Numbered from the stretch's first letter, positions 11,126 to 23,892 are shown. The stretch is 64,000 bases of DNA from Micractinium sp. NFX-FRZ (GCA_029339195.1 JAPTJF010000009.1:186001-250000), one strand, 5' to 3'. Numbers and translations are program-made. Notes: generated by a model from the letters alone, not told the origin.

Positions 11126-11859
11126 TGGCAGGCGGCCAGTGACAGCCCACGGAAGGTGGGCACGGCACACCCGCCCCACGGGGCACGCGGCGGCGGGTGG
11201 CGTGGGGCGTCGCCCCACGGCCCCGCTGCGCCCTGCCTTATGTTTGTCCTCCTGTCTGCGCTTCGCGTCTCAACATTCGTTTCATGGCTGTTCAATTTAA
11301 TTGTCCAATGAAACCACGGCTTTGCGTACACCTGAGTTGTGATGGCAGGGACGCAGCCATGGGACGCCGCGGCGGCGCCACCTGTAGGCAAGTGGGCAAG
11401 TGGCGCAAGTTGCGCTCGCAACAGTGCCGGTATCTTTGGCAAGGCTGCACCAAGTGCAGCACTGACAGCCTTCCCGACATCGCCAAGGCAGTTTCTCGCG
11501 CGCCGTGTGCTTGTAGCTGTGCACCAAAGTTTTAGGGGCTTCGTGGCGAGCCCTGGACCCCTCCAAACCCACCCGAAATATCTCACATCTTAATCGCAGC
11601 CACCAGGTACCCCAGCGGTGGGTGCTCTCAGCAGCCGCGGCGGTGCTCACAGGTTTGGAGCGGGGCCCGGGGGGGCAGCAACGTGTGCTTGCCAGCACTC
11701 ACGCTGCTCGTCTTGCAGCGACCGCCCGGTAGCCAACCCTTGCCGCGAGCAACCTCGGAGCTTCACTGGCCGCAGCGGCGGCAGCACGGCAGAGCTCCGC
11801 CAGGAGCAGGCGCCTCTGACCACCCCCCTGGCAGGTCCATGGCTGCTTGAGCAGGCGCC
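11126..11859. other. Intergenic, J-protein to diacylglycerol lipase
   Basis: Contains the 3'UTR of the J-protein gene and the promoter and 5'UTR of the lipase gene, same strand. No additional exon supported; no TGTAA found here. Confidence 0.6.
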
Positions 11860-14800
11860 ATGCCAGAGCTAGTTCTGTTTCGGCGTCGCTGGCATGCAGC
11901 CACAGGTGGGTGCAGGGGGCGTAGGGACGGGCACTCCATGAACACCCCTGGCTTCGTCCCTGACCTTTCGACGAGCGCATGCTGCCCGCCCTTTTGCCCT
12001 CCCCTGCCGCAGACACGCTACCCGTGCTGACGCTGCTGCTCTGCCTGTTCCACATCCTGTGGTTTATCCCTTATTGGAAAGGTGAGGCAGGATTTGGGCC
12101 AATGCCTGTGCAAGTCGGCGCCTCAGCCACTGCTCTCTGCGCTCCACTCACGCCTGCCAGCACCCACCAGCAGCTCAGTTCACTTCCTGCCGCGGACATG
12201 CATGTCAGCACACCCACCATGCTGCATTGCGTGCTGTCCCTGCCACTGTCCTCCGTGGCGTGCAGGCGCATACACAGTCGAGGGAACAGGCATCAAGTAT
12301 GAGTGCGCTCAGGTAAGAGCACGCCTGCCTGCCTGCCTGCCTGACCTGTGCCCTGCACTTGCCGAACGCTGCCTGCCCGCCCTTGTCATTGCACCGTGCA
12401 CCGCCGCCCTGCCCTGCGCTCCTACGCTATCCTTCCTTCCCCTCCACCCACATGTGCAGGGCACCCAGCTGCGTGTTGCCAACTACTTTCTGTTTGCGCT
12501 CTTTGCAACCGCTGCCGTCAACGAGGCCCTCATCACCCTGCTAGGCCTGAGAGGTGCAATGGGGTGCCTCTTGCTTGCCAGCAGTGCACTGGCAAGGGCG
12601 CACTGGATGTCGGGTGCTGTGCAGGCCTGTGCTGGGGCACTGTTACCTGCTGGGCGCAGTGCAGGCACGTGCTGGGGCGCTGTTAACTGCTGGTGCAGTG
12701 CAGGCGTGTGCTGGGGCGCAGCACAGCTGGGTGCTGCGTGCGGTTGGGCCCAGTGTAGGCATGCACCCGCTATGCGCCCGCCTCCTCCTGTGTTCAATCG
12801 CACCATGCCGGGCTCTGTGCAGGCGGCCCTTTCGAGACACGCAAGCGACGCTGGGTCACCCCGCTGCTGTACGTTGAGGTGGCCCTCTGGGTGCTGCTGG
12901 TGGGAGTCACAGGTGAGCCAGGCTGACCTCGCTTGGAATGGCTTGACTAGCTAGCTCGACTGAGTTGACCCAGCTTGCCTTGCACAGCCCAGTGTGTTTG
13001 TGCAGTGAAGCAGTGTATGGCCCCGCCATTCTGCGCTCAACGGTGGGCCTGCAACGGTTTGGTTTCCGCCTGCCTGCCCCTGCCCACCCACGTCTGGATC
13101 CCCCGTTGCCCACCCCTGCCTCCCCCTCGTCCCGTGCCTCCCCCTCTCCCCTGCCTCGCCCGCAGTGTTTGCCACGGTCACAGTCTTCTCGCCGGACATC
13201 GACAGCGGCTGTTGGAGCAACAACCCGTGCCAGTACGACGACAGCAAGCTGCCGCTGGCATGCATGGACAAGAGCGGCAAGAGTGAGTGGCCGCTTGCGT
13301 GCAGGCGTGTGCATGCCGCGGTCTGTGGCGTGCTGGGCCCGCTGTGTGCTCCACCCGCCACCACCACCCAGTGCTCCCTGCTCAGCTGACATGCTTCCTG
13401 CTGCCTTTGAGAGCCTTCAACCCGCCCCTGCGTCACTCGCAGAACTCGATCAGCTCTCGGACTCCTGCCTGGCAATCTTGGCCAACGGCCCCTACTTTTT
13501 GTAAGAGCGGCCGAACAACCCGCCCTGCCCGGGCAGCCTGCCTGCCTGCCGCCTGTTTTGCCTGCCACTCTGCCATCGCAGCTGCAGCCCGCCGCTTCAC
13601 CCTTTCGCAGTGGAGCTTGCAGCGCACATGCCAGCGACCACCAGCCACCCAGTTTCTTCCGCTCTTGACTCTCAGTGCGGCTCTCCCCTGGCTGTCTTAA
13701 CGCTGTGCCATGCAGGGGATCCTGTTGGACGGAGTGGCTCGCCTATGCTTCCAACTGGGTGGTCGCAACCGACGAGTACTTCTTAGACTTTTCGAAGCGC
13801 TTCTTGGCGGGGAACCCAAATGCCACAGGTGCCGGGGTGAAGACAGCCGGCAGGCCGCGCGCAGCGGCCTTGCGTGTGCGCACCGCACACCTGTGCGCCA
13901 CATGTGGAGGAGGCCTGTGGCAGTGAGTGGCAGGCAGGCATACCTCCCAGGCACGCGTGCCACGTGCTTGGGTGGCTCTCCTGGCCGTGGTAACGCCCCT
14001 GCTGGCACACTGCTTTGCATTTGCAGAAGATGAGTTGGAAGCTGCGCAGTCGGCACGCGTCACGGATCTTTTTGTGTGAGAGCTCAGCGCTGCTGGGGAG
14101 CCCTCTGTTGTTTTGAATTGTGTGAGGCGTGGGGGCAGGCATGGCAGCTGCACGTTGGGTGCAGCCTGCTGTGCGCTTGGTGTGGTCGGCCTGGTCGCAG
14201 CCCGCAGCATGCCCCCTGCCTGCAGCAGGCTTCCGTCCCACCCCGCTGACGCCTCAACGCCTTCACCCCACGCGCATATGCAGCAACGAGTCTAGCCCTA
14301 TCTACAACCCTGAGATCTTTGGCTGCAACATGACGATTGACGAGCTGCTGTGGCAGGAGCAACGTAGGCCTAGGCTGAGCTTGCTGGCCTCGCTTTGCAT
14401 GCTACAACGCATGGGGCTCAGTGTACTTGCCAGCAATGCACTGCACCGTGAGAGCGCCACACAGGCGGCGGCTGCTTGCGTTGGGGCTGGGTGCGCACAG
14501 CTGAAGCTGACATGTGCCTGCTCTGCATGTGCTCCGCTGCAGTCAACATGACAATTTCCGTGAACGGGAGCGATACGGGAGCTGGTGGATACGCGCTCAT
14601 GTTTGTGAGTCGCCGCTTTCTGCAGGCGTGCGTTCTGTGAGCGCACCCGTCCGTGCCAGCAGCTGCTCTTGTATCAGCCGCTCTGAGACGCACGGTCATG
14701 GATCGATGTTGACGTCCCACCAAGCACCACGCCAAGGAGGCCCAGCTTCAGATTGCCCAGCGCTGAGCACGCTGAGCAAGCACCCGCTCTTCTTTCTTTG

Positions 14801-17800
14801 TTTGACTGCTGCACCGCCGCAGGACGAGGTTGGCACTGTCAAGGACTACAACGAGTTCCTGCAGCAGCACCCCGATGTGTTTGCCTTTATCAACAGTGCG
14901 CTCCTGGAGGCCTTTTTGAATAGCACTGGCATCGACTTGTTTGGCGACAACCGGGTGGCCAATGCTTCCGTGAGTGGTGGGAGGAGCCGGGCGCACTCCC
15001 ATCTTGCGCTGTCAGCGATTACTGCTTGCAAGCCAAGGAGGCATGGCGCCCAGCGTGCCGCTCCCCCTGATTGCTGCAGCCGTCAAGCGGCCCACTGCCG
15101 CATGCGTTCGCTTGCTCGGATGCCCGTGTGCCTGCAGGATATGCCATGGAGCTATTGCTTTGAAGACAACAACCCCATTTGCGTCCCGCTGTTTGTGTGA
15201 GTGGCCCGCTTGCGCTGTGCAGTCTGCGGGCGGGTGGGCTGGCAAGGGAGCGCTGTTGTTTCACGTGGGAGCTTCGCAGACGGAGGCAGGCGTTGGGTTT
15301 GCTCTGGCTGCTTCCCTGGCAGCGCACACCGCAAACCCTCCCCAGCAGTGCCTTGCCTGGTGCCGAACCAGCAGGTGTATTATGGCGGTGCCCCCTGCAG
15401 GGAGGCTGACGAGTGCAAGAACTGGGCGGCGCTGCTCATGCTCCCCAAACCCAAGACCATGTGCGCCGGTGCAGCCCAGGCGGTGTCTGGTTGCCTGCAG
15501 CTGCCAGCGGCGCAGGTGCTGCGCTGGCAGGATGGCAGCTGGCTGTTGGCTGCCGCTACTTGTGCAGCGGCGGCGGGCTTGTTGACCGCACCCCAACCCA
15601 CCCACAGCTTTGGGAAGGGGTTTTCGCAAGTGTATGCGCCGTCTTGATCGGCTGCCGCATGCTTTGCTCCTGCTGTGGTGCCTGCTGCTGCAGGAAGTCG
15701 TTTTTTGAGGCGCTGGTCATCACCACTTGGGTCGTCCTGGGCATCACAGGGTGAGAGCCTGCCGCCCAGCGCATGCTGGTGCTCCGCGGGCGGCAGAGCA
15801 GCAGAGCAGTTGTTTGGGCCCCGGGCACGGGTCTGCACAAATCCTTCCGGCCCGCCTCCGCCACACCTCCTCCTCTTGATCTCTGATCTCCTTTCGCTCG
15901 ACTTTCTTTGCTCCTGCCGCCTACAGCTCTGCTGCCTTGCTGGCCCTCACTGCCTGCCCACATTGCACAGGACATGGGCAGCTGTTTGGACTGCTTCACA
16001 CCTGCTGATCTGCTGACCTCGGATAAGTTGTTTCTCACCCAACAATTTGTTGCAGCTTTGCTGTCTTCCTTGTCTTCAACGCTTTTCCGGACTATAACGA
16101 TGTGGACAGCTGGGAGGGTTCTGTGAAGAGCATGGGCCGCATGTGCTGCTTCGGCGGCGTGCTTGCTGGCTCGGCCGCCGTGGCCGGCAAGTGAGTGGGC
16201 GCCAGGCAGGCGGGGTGGGGGCGTTCCACGAGAGTTGTGTGTGCAGCAGCACTCTTGTGCTGTGCCCTTGCGCTGTCGGTATGCACGTACGCGCCTTTTG
16301 TGCATGAGAGTGCCCTGCGCGGGGGCTGCCTGCCTCGCCCTCCCCCTGGCTGCATAACGTACCTCACCCGCCTCACCTCCTGGTGACACCCCCCCCCTTG
16401 CCCCCCTCCTGCTCTCTGCCCCAGCGACCTCACCGTGTCCCACGAAATCGCAAAGTCGCTCAACCTTCTCTTTGGAGGCATCGATTTAGACCCCACAGGT
16501 GCGAGAGGCTGCAGCGCAGCGCACTCATTATGAGTGTATTCATGCCGTTCCGTTTGTCTGCCAGCAGCTTCCAGCCTGCTTGTGTGCGGTGGCGCGCTGG
16601 CTGCGCTGTGCTGTGCTGTGTTCTGCTGGGGTGAGTCGTACGTTGCGCGCCTGCACACACTGCTTTCCACCACCTCCCCCTAGCTCCTGCCGCCCATGTG
16701 CAGACCGGCTGCTGGGGATATACTTGGTCAGCGAGCGGCAGCACCAGCGCAGGCAGCAGGACGTTCTGATGGCGCTGCAGCAAGCGGGTGGGTGGGTTGG
16801 TCATGGTCGGTGTGGTAGCATGCAGAGGTGCCCTCTGATGGCGCCACCCTGAGCTTGGGCCTGCCTGCCTGACCACCTGCCTACCTATCCATCACCTGAA
16901 TCGCTTGCCAGGCTGCTTCAGTTGGGTGGTGTCTTGCACCAGCAGCAGCACAGCCACCTGCGTTTGGCCCATGCTGAGCGCTGCTTGCCTCCCCCCCTGC
17001 CACTGGGCGCAGGGTACATTGCGGGGGCGCAGCCGCACAACAGAGTGCTGTCAGCACTCAAGCGCGTCACCCCCTGGCGGCTCACAAGCGGAGCACGCCT
17101 GAGCCACGGCGCAGAGGGAGGGCCAGCCCAGAGCACGCAGCCCACGGGGGATGCCCTCGTCAGGGCAGCTGCCGGCAGCGCTGGGCCCGCAGGCGGCAGT
17201 AGCACGCCGCGCTCGCAGCGGTCGCCCTCCCTGCCAGGCGGCTCAGTCAACGGCGCAGCAGGAGCCGGCAGCGAGGACGGTGCGGAGGCGCCGCAGGCAG
17301 TGCCGCTGGCGCAGCTGTCCCCGCCCAGCCGGGCGGCAGCAGAGGTGGCAGACGCAGGCAGCCCTGCCGACAGCACAGTCACGGCGGTGGCGGTGGCGGC
17401 AACAGGGCAGCAGCAGCTGCAGAAGTCGGCGGAGCGGGTGTCAGCGGGAGGTGAGCCCGGCATGCTGCCGGTAGCAGCAGCCGTGCCAAGCGGCACGCTG
17501 CGGCCCTCGCCGTTCGAGTCAACCCTGACACCGCGGCCCGCTGCCGCCCAGCCACAGCACAGCTCGGTGACCGCCAGCGGCAGCGGCTCGGCAGGGCTGG
17601 GCTCGGGTGGCCGCCTGGCACGTGTGCTGCCTCGCAACGCCAACCTGCCTCTGTACCAACACTCCATGCTGCGCCTGCGCAGCAGCCCGCACAGCCGTGG
17701 CACCCCCACTGCCGCCGGCGCAGGCGCAGGGCTGGGCAGCGGCGAGGACGGGAGCTTGGCAGCGGTGGAGGAGGGCCGCTTGGGCCAGGGGGCGCACAGC

Positions 17801-20800
17801 TTGGAGGCAGCAGCGGGGGGCAGCCAGCAGCGGGCAGAGGAACCTGCAGAGCCAGAGATCGAGCTGGTGCCGGCGACTGGGCTGTCGGTGCGCAGCGAGG
17901 GGGCGCAGGGGCTGAGCAGTACAGCGGTGCGGGCGCAGCCGAGCGGTGCCAGCTGGCAGAGCAGGGACCTGCGCGTCACATCCAGGTGGGCATCTGCAGG
18001 CATGGGCCCATGTTTCGGCCGGGGTCCATGTACTCATTTTGGCCAGAGTCCATGTACTCTCGTCCATAGCCAGGAGCCAGCATAGCGTCAGCAGCAACGG
18101 CGGCGGGAGCAGCAGCAGGGACAGTCCGTGTTTGAGGGCTTGAGCCTGTGCCACCCGCAGGTATCGCCCGCTGCTGACACCCAGCGGCTGCGCCGGCGGC
18201 AAGTACACAATCGACCCGCCGCTCTCGCCGCAGGCAGCCGCCGACATCTACGCAGGTAGGGTGCAGCGCAGCACAGCACAGCACAGTAGCAGTTATGGGT
18301 GCTGGCAGCACGATGCAGCTCAGTAGGTAGCGGGGCCAGGAAGCCGATGGGATGTGTTCAGGTTTGCAGTCGTGCCTGCCCGTGGCTCTCTAGCGTGTGC
18401 CATGCAACAGGCACAGCACACATGCAGATCTTGCTTGCCTGCAGGCGGTGGTCAGCCTGCCTTTTCTGTGTGATGCTTGGGTGCCTGCTGCCCTTCTCTC
18501 CAGCCACTGCCTAGTCCCCTCCCTGCCTATCCAGGCAGAAGTGCCCAGTCCCGCAAAAGAACTCACCTACCCTTTCTTCCCCCTGCGCTGTGCCCCTGCC
18601 TCCCCCCTACCGCAGGCAAGATGGATGCTGTGGACTCCGACACACTGCGCGAGGCGCAGCGCATCAGCCGCTTTGCGGTGGCCTCATACGGCCTGCAATC
18701 AGTGATCTGGGCCAAGGGCAAGTGAGTATCCCCTGCCTTCTCCCTCCAGTAACCATGTCCAATGAACGGCCCCACTGGCCCCCACCAGTGAGCCACCTTG
18801 TGCAGCACGACATGCGGGCTTGCCATGCTGGCGCAGCCACAGCCACTGCCTGCGCCTGGGCCAGTGTTGCCAGTTACCCTTTGCCTGCCCTACACACCCA
18901 AACCTGCACATCCAACGGCTCCCCACCCACGCCCTTGCTCGCCCTGGGCAGGCGCCCCGCCATGTGCCTGGCCAATGCCAACCGCCTGGTGCGCTGCCTC
19001 AAGCGCCCCTTGAAGCTGGAGGACCGCTTCCGCAAGGCCAACTTTGATGCCATCGTGGAGATCACAGGTGAGTGAGTGCGCCTAATTCCTACGTGGGTGG
19101 AGGATGGTAAGGACTCGTTCTGGTGCTCTTGTGCGTGGGAGCGGAGGGGAGGGGTGGAGCGGGAGAGTGAAAGCGGAGGCGACAGGAGGGATTGGTGTGC
19201 GGGGCACTCAACCCAGGGCAGCACGCGCTGAGTCATGCTGTGGTCCCCTGCGCTGATGCCACCACACTCCTGACATAGTCTGCGCGCGTGCCGTTGCGCC
19301 CTGCAGGCGTCGCCCCCGCCGACCTGCTTTTTGTCAGCTATGCCAACGTGGCAGGTGAGGGGGGCGCCCTGGTCCTGTTATTCAGAGCACATGCCCGCAG
19401 CACCCAGCGCCCTGCCCCACCTGTACCGCCCCTCTGCATGTTGCCCCTTGGCTGTGACTATGCGTGCCTCATCCCCCTGCATCTCTGCCCTCCCCCAGGC
19501 GGCGTGCTGCCCTACATCATCATGCTGCACCGCCCCTCCAAGTCTGTGGTGCTCTCGGTGCGGGGCACAGGTGCGCTGGGTGTGGGCGCAGGGGTGGGGG
19601 ACAGGTGGAGGGAGCGGGATGCTCACAGGCTGCCCAGCCCAGGGCAGCAGCACCACCGCTTCTGTCATTGCGGCACCGTGTGCCTCCTGCCGTCCATGTT
19701 TCTGTGCGCGACACCTGCTAGTATCACACCCTGCACCTATCTTAGGGAATTGGCTGACCTGGGGTGCCTCCCCTACCGATGTGGGCATTGCCATCATGGG
19801 TCCACCCCTGCCTGCCCCCTGTGCAGTCTCCTTGGAAGGCTTGGCCACACAACCTGCTCAGCAACCCACTACATGTGGCTCGCCTGGGGCCCCTGCCACA
19901 ACGATTGGGCATGCCACCATCATATGTCCACCCCTGCCTCCCCCCTGTGCAGTGTCCATGGAGGACTTGATCACCGACCTGCTGTCCAACCCAGTGGATG
20001 TGGCCGAATGGGTGAGAGCCGAGCGGCCAGGGCGGTAGGCAGGTAGCAGCAACAACAACATCACCAGCAGCAGACAGCAGCAGCAGACAGCCGCAGCGGC
20101 GGCAGCAGCAGCAGCAGCAGCAGGGGCTGTGCCTCTCTTGCCAAGCGTCTGCTCACCACGTGTCCCCCCACCCGTTGTGTTTTGTTCAGGTGCCCGAATG
20201 GGTGCGGGACGAGGCGGCGCGGCGGAAGGGCGCCGGGGTTGCGGGGGATGCCAGCGGCGACTCGCTCAAGGCGCACATTGGCATCGTGAGCAGCGCCACC
20301 GCCATCCTGAAAGATATGGAGGAGCGGGGGCTGCTGCGGGTGAGCAGGGGAGGGGGGAGGGGCTGCAGGGGGCAGCACAGGGGAGGTGGGCGGAGTGCTA
20401 CATTATCGTCGGCGCACTGCAACCCTGTAAGTGGCGAGGTCCGCACTTGGTCCGCTGGCCACAGACCCCCAGCGCCCATGCTCCGCCACCACCTCCCTTG
20501 CTTGACACCCTCTGCCCTCCTGGTATGCCCTCTCGCCCTGCCCAGGAGCTGCTCCTCTGCTCACCCCATCTCATGCTCCTCCCACCCCTCCTCCCCCAGT
20601 CCCCTACCTCCTCACGCTGCCCCCCTACCTCCCGCCCTGCCCCTGCCTTGCTCTCTCGTCCAGGAGCTCCTCCTGTCCACGCTGCTGCGCTCCGCCACGC
20701 TAACGGGGCGGGACACGCAGCAGGTGTTGGAGGAATTCCTCAGCTGCAAAGGCGATGCGTGGGAGGTGCCCGCCGTGCCCGACCTGACGCCCGCCACGCA

Positions 20801-23800
20801 GCAGCCCGGCATGCAGCGCGGCGCCGCCGCCGCCGCCGCGCCGGCGGCTGCGGGGCAGGGGCTGCGGGAGGCACTGAGCCGGGCCAGCTGCGCGCTTGCT
20901 GGCGACGAGCTGGAGGCGGCGGAGTTTGTTGAGAAGGAGGAGCAGCACCTGCAGTGCCTGGGGTCTTTGAGCGAGGATGTGGAGGTGACCCTCCCGTTAG
21001 AGCGGGCACAGACCATTCTCAGGTGTGGTGTGAATGGGCTGCCTTTGACGGGCGGGCACGGGTGGTGGGCAGGGAGAGCCGGGAGGCGGGCCGTGTCCGG
21101 CGCAGGGCAACGCCCGCGCAGGGAGATCTCATGCGTCAGGAGGGGACCCCGGCTGCCATGAAGCTGCCATGCTGTGCAGGGCGGGAGGTACCAGCATGCC
21201 TCTTCCCACTCACCTCGCCCCCTGCTCCCTGCCCTGCACCATGCTCTACCGCTGGTCCCCGCTTTCCTACCGTGCCTGTCGCGCCCCTAGCCTCACCCCC
21301 TGCCTGGCACCCTGCCCCGGCCGCCTGGCCGTTGTGCCCCCGCAGGAGCCGGCTGCAGCTGGATGGCTGGAAGTTTGTGGTGACGGGGCACTCGCTGGGG
21401 GCGGCGGTGGCCACTCTGCTGGGCATGCAGCTGAGGGACCGGTTCACAGGTTGGTGGCGGGGGGGACGTGCATAGTGTGTGGGCTGTGTGGCAGGCTGGG
21501 AGGATGGGCGTCAGGGTGGGAGGATAGGGAGGAGGAATTGCTAGCCCTTGTATCCCTTGCAAGTCTGGGCTGTGTGGCAGAGGGGGAGGATGGGCGTATT
21601 GCCCGTGTGTGACAGGTCACGCCCCTGCTGCGCAAGCAGCAACAGGACCGGTTCACGGGTGGATGATTGGGTGGGTGGACACGGTTGCTTGTTCTCTGCT
21701 GTTGCCAACTGCTGGCACACAACACAGCTGCGGAACCGCTTTGCTTCACTGGGCGGTGGCTCCAAGGGCGCCACCCTTTCTGGCCGCATCCACTCACTCC
21801 CCATGCGCTGCCCACGTGCCTGCAGACCTGCACTGCTGGGCGTTCAACCCGCCGGGCGGCCTGGTCAGCTGGGAGCTGGCGCAGGTGAGCAGGGGTGAGT
21901 GCGGTTGAGGGCGGGGTCACATGTGTGAGCAAGGCTGCTACAGGCGACGGCCACCTTTCTACCCCTTGCTGATGAGGACCACAGCACTTGCGCATGGCAC
22001 TGCCAGACAGGGTGCCGCCCTGCTGAGCACCACTGGTGCCGCGCAGGTGGTGGTGCAGGCACAGCGCGCCCAGCCCCGGTCAAGCCTCCCGACCTGCACA
22101 CCCGCCTGCTTGCTGATTGGTGCCCCTGCCTGCCCACCCGTCATCCTGTCTACACCTGCCATGCAATTCCCTGCCTTTCAAACCCCCCTGCCCTGCCCTG
22201 CCCTGCCCCGCACTTGGGCCTGCCCTGCCCTGCAGATTGCACAGAGCTACTGCACCAGCATCGTTGTGGGGAAGGACGTGATCAGCAGGCTCAGGTACGC
22301 CCGGCCTGCTGGCACGCTGCCGGCCGTCGTGCCAGCTGCTGGGCCTGCCTGCTGGCACGCTGCCGGCCCTCAACAGTGAACTGCTGGGCTCCTGATGGGT
22401 CGGCCACCTGCACCTGCCGAGCTTGGGGTCGTGTGTTGTGGAGGGAGGCCGCAAAGAGCTGCCCGGTGTGAGCCCCCCCTGCTTGTGGTTGTGTCACCTT
22501 CATTGTTAAGGCGTTTGTGAGAGGGCGTGACCCCGCGCCGCCTTACCTACTGCTGCTACTGCTTCGCCAACCCCCACCTTCCCCGCAGCTTCAACACCTC
22601 CAAGCGGGTGGTGGACGAAATGGTGGTCTCCCTGGCGCGCTGCACCCGCCCCAAGCTGCGGGTCCTGCTGGACGTGCTGCTGGGGCGGCGCAAGAGGGCG
22701 GCCTCCACGCCCCGCTCCTTCTGCAGCTTTAACGCCATCGCGCCCGAGGCGCTGCAGCTGGTGGAGAGGTGAGCAGGGGCAGGGGAGGGGAGGGGGAGGG
22801 AGGGAGGGAGCTTGTGCAGCTTTGACGCCATCGAGCCGAAGGCGCTGCAGCTGGTGGAGAGGTGAGGAGGTCAGTGCAGCAGCGCGGCTGGCTTGTATGT
22901 GTGGGCAGGGTACGGGGCGACGGAGAACAGCGCCCACCTTGCCACGCTCAACTGTGTGCCACTGCTCTGATGCTGTTGCGCCACAGGCGGTGGAGAGGTG
23001 AGCAGGAGGGGGCGGCTACGACACACGCACACACACACACACGCACCGCTCGGTGTACATATGCCCCCGTGCCCCCGCGCTGCTGCAGCTACTACCACGC
23101 CAGCGCACTGCACCTGGGCAACGCAGACACCACGGAGATGTATCCGCCAGGGAAGCTCGTGTTCCTGCGTCCCTTCAAGGGCAAAAAAGCGCACCAGACG
23201 GTGTGGGACGCGGTGTGGATCGACGCCGCCAGTGAGTGGGGGCTGTGCTAAGCCTGCGCTGTGCTGTGCCATGCTGCGATGATCCGCTCTGGTCTATGCC
23301 GTGCTGGTCTGCGCCTGCTGAGCTGCCATGATGTGCCCGCTGTGCTGCACCCATTTCGTATCCTGCCCCCTTCTTTGCCAGAATCTTGTGCACCCCTGGA
23401 ATGATGCCGTGACATGCCATGCTGTGCTGAGCTGGCATGCCGTGCTGTGCCCTGCTGTGCAGCCCTCATCTCTGAGGGGATCCTGGTCACCCCCACAATG
23501 ATGGCACACCACCGCCTGTTCGTGCTGTCAGACGCTTTCGAGGTGGGCGGGGCCAGCCACGCACCCACTTCCCCCGCCTGCACCCTCCCCTGCCAGCCTG
23601 CATGCGGCGTGTGAACGAGGCCACTGCGCTGCAGTTTGATTGTCTCTGCTCGAAGCCAAGTCCAGTGTGGCCGAATTGCTTGCAGCCATCCACATCCAGC
23701 ATCGCAACTGCCGGCCCGCTGCCTGCCTGCCTGCAGTCCATCCTTGCCGGCGAGGCGGCGACGCAGGCGGCGTCGCAGCAGGCGCAGGGCGAAGGCGAGG

Positions 23801-23832
23801 TGGTCGGCATCGCCCCCCTCGCCGCACTCTAG
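11860..23832 (+). CDS. DAGL: sn-1-specific diacylglycerol lipase (DAGL), multi-pass membrane enzyme
   Basis: Hydrolyses diacylglycerol at sn-1 to 2-monoacylglycerol. The start MPELVLFRRRW matches the conserved DAGL N terminus. 34 exons: 11860-11905, 12013-12081, 12266-12312, 12460-12553, 12823-12912, 13166-13282, 13443-13500, 13716-13828, 14027-14075, 14284-14363, 14543-14604, 14823-14969, 15138-15196, 15401-15460, 15694-15750, 16056-16190, 16425-16498, 16704-16791, 16912-17985, 18161-18255, 18616-18721, 18952-19067, 19307-19354, 19499-19570, 19953-20011, 20190-20339, 20664-21022, 21346-21449, 21826-21884, 22236-22294, 22589-22768, 23089-23231, 23463-23542, 23737-23832; 1414 aa. Four hydrophobic segments (about 17-37, 60-84, 96-123, 365-392); an unusually long Cys- and N-glycosylation-site-rich loop (124-362) lies between the third and fourth. 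A low-complexity insert (about 500-830) precedes the lipase domain: LSVRGT oxyanion region, nucleophile Ser1191 in TGHSLGA, probable Asp1243 in VVGKDV and probable His1372/1373. Exons 14 and 18 have the least certain borders. Confidence 0.94.
19827..19891 (+). pseudogene. Decayed tandem copy of diacylglycerol lipase exon 25
   Basis: Starts right after a GTGCAG acceptor, like the functional exon at 19953-20011, exactly 126 bp downstream. The two match in CCTTGGAAGGCTTG versus CCATGGAGGACTTG, CTCAGCAACCCA versus CTGTCCAACCCA and ATGTGGC at the end. The flanking intron (19757-19826 and 19883-19952) is duplicated too. The copy carries a one-base length change and no good donor, so inclusion would shift the frame. 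Confidence 0.75.
22820..22861 (+). other. Possible cassette mini-exon, tandem copy of the end of diacylglycerol lipase exon 31
   Basis: Forty-two bases bounded by GTGCAG and GTGAGG that repeat the last 42 bases of exon 31 (22727-22768), with about five differences. Both ends are phase 2, so inclusion adds 14 residues (SFDAIEPKALQLVE) without changing the frame. A third copy of the donor edge alone lies near 22989-23005. Whether it is spliced in is unknown. Confidence 0.55.
23021..23042. repeat. (CA)n microsatellite in a diacylglycerol lipase intron
   Basis: Interrupted CA dinucleotide run in the intron before exon 32. Confidence 0.85.
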
Positions 23833-23892
23833 GGGGGCCTGCCCTCCACACATGAGCGGGCTCCCCAAATAGCTGGCTGCCTAGAGCAGCCA

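Noticed and set aside
15361..15650. Longer version of lipase exon 14 reading through 15460
   Set aside because: The frame stays open but only the donor at 15461 (GTGCGC) gives the phase needed to join exon 15, which encodes the fourth membrane segment.
16704..16911. Alternative donor at 16788 for lipase exon 18
   Set aside because: It gives the wrong phase for the long exon 19 frame; the next GTGGGT, four bases downstream at 16792, keeps the frame and was chosen.
16918..18003. 361-residue open frame on the minus strand
   Set aside because: Shadow of the low-complexity lipase exon 19; Ala/Pro/Ser-rich by composition only.
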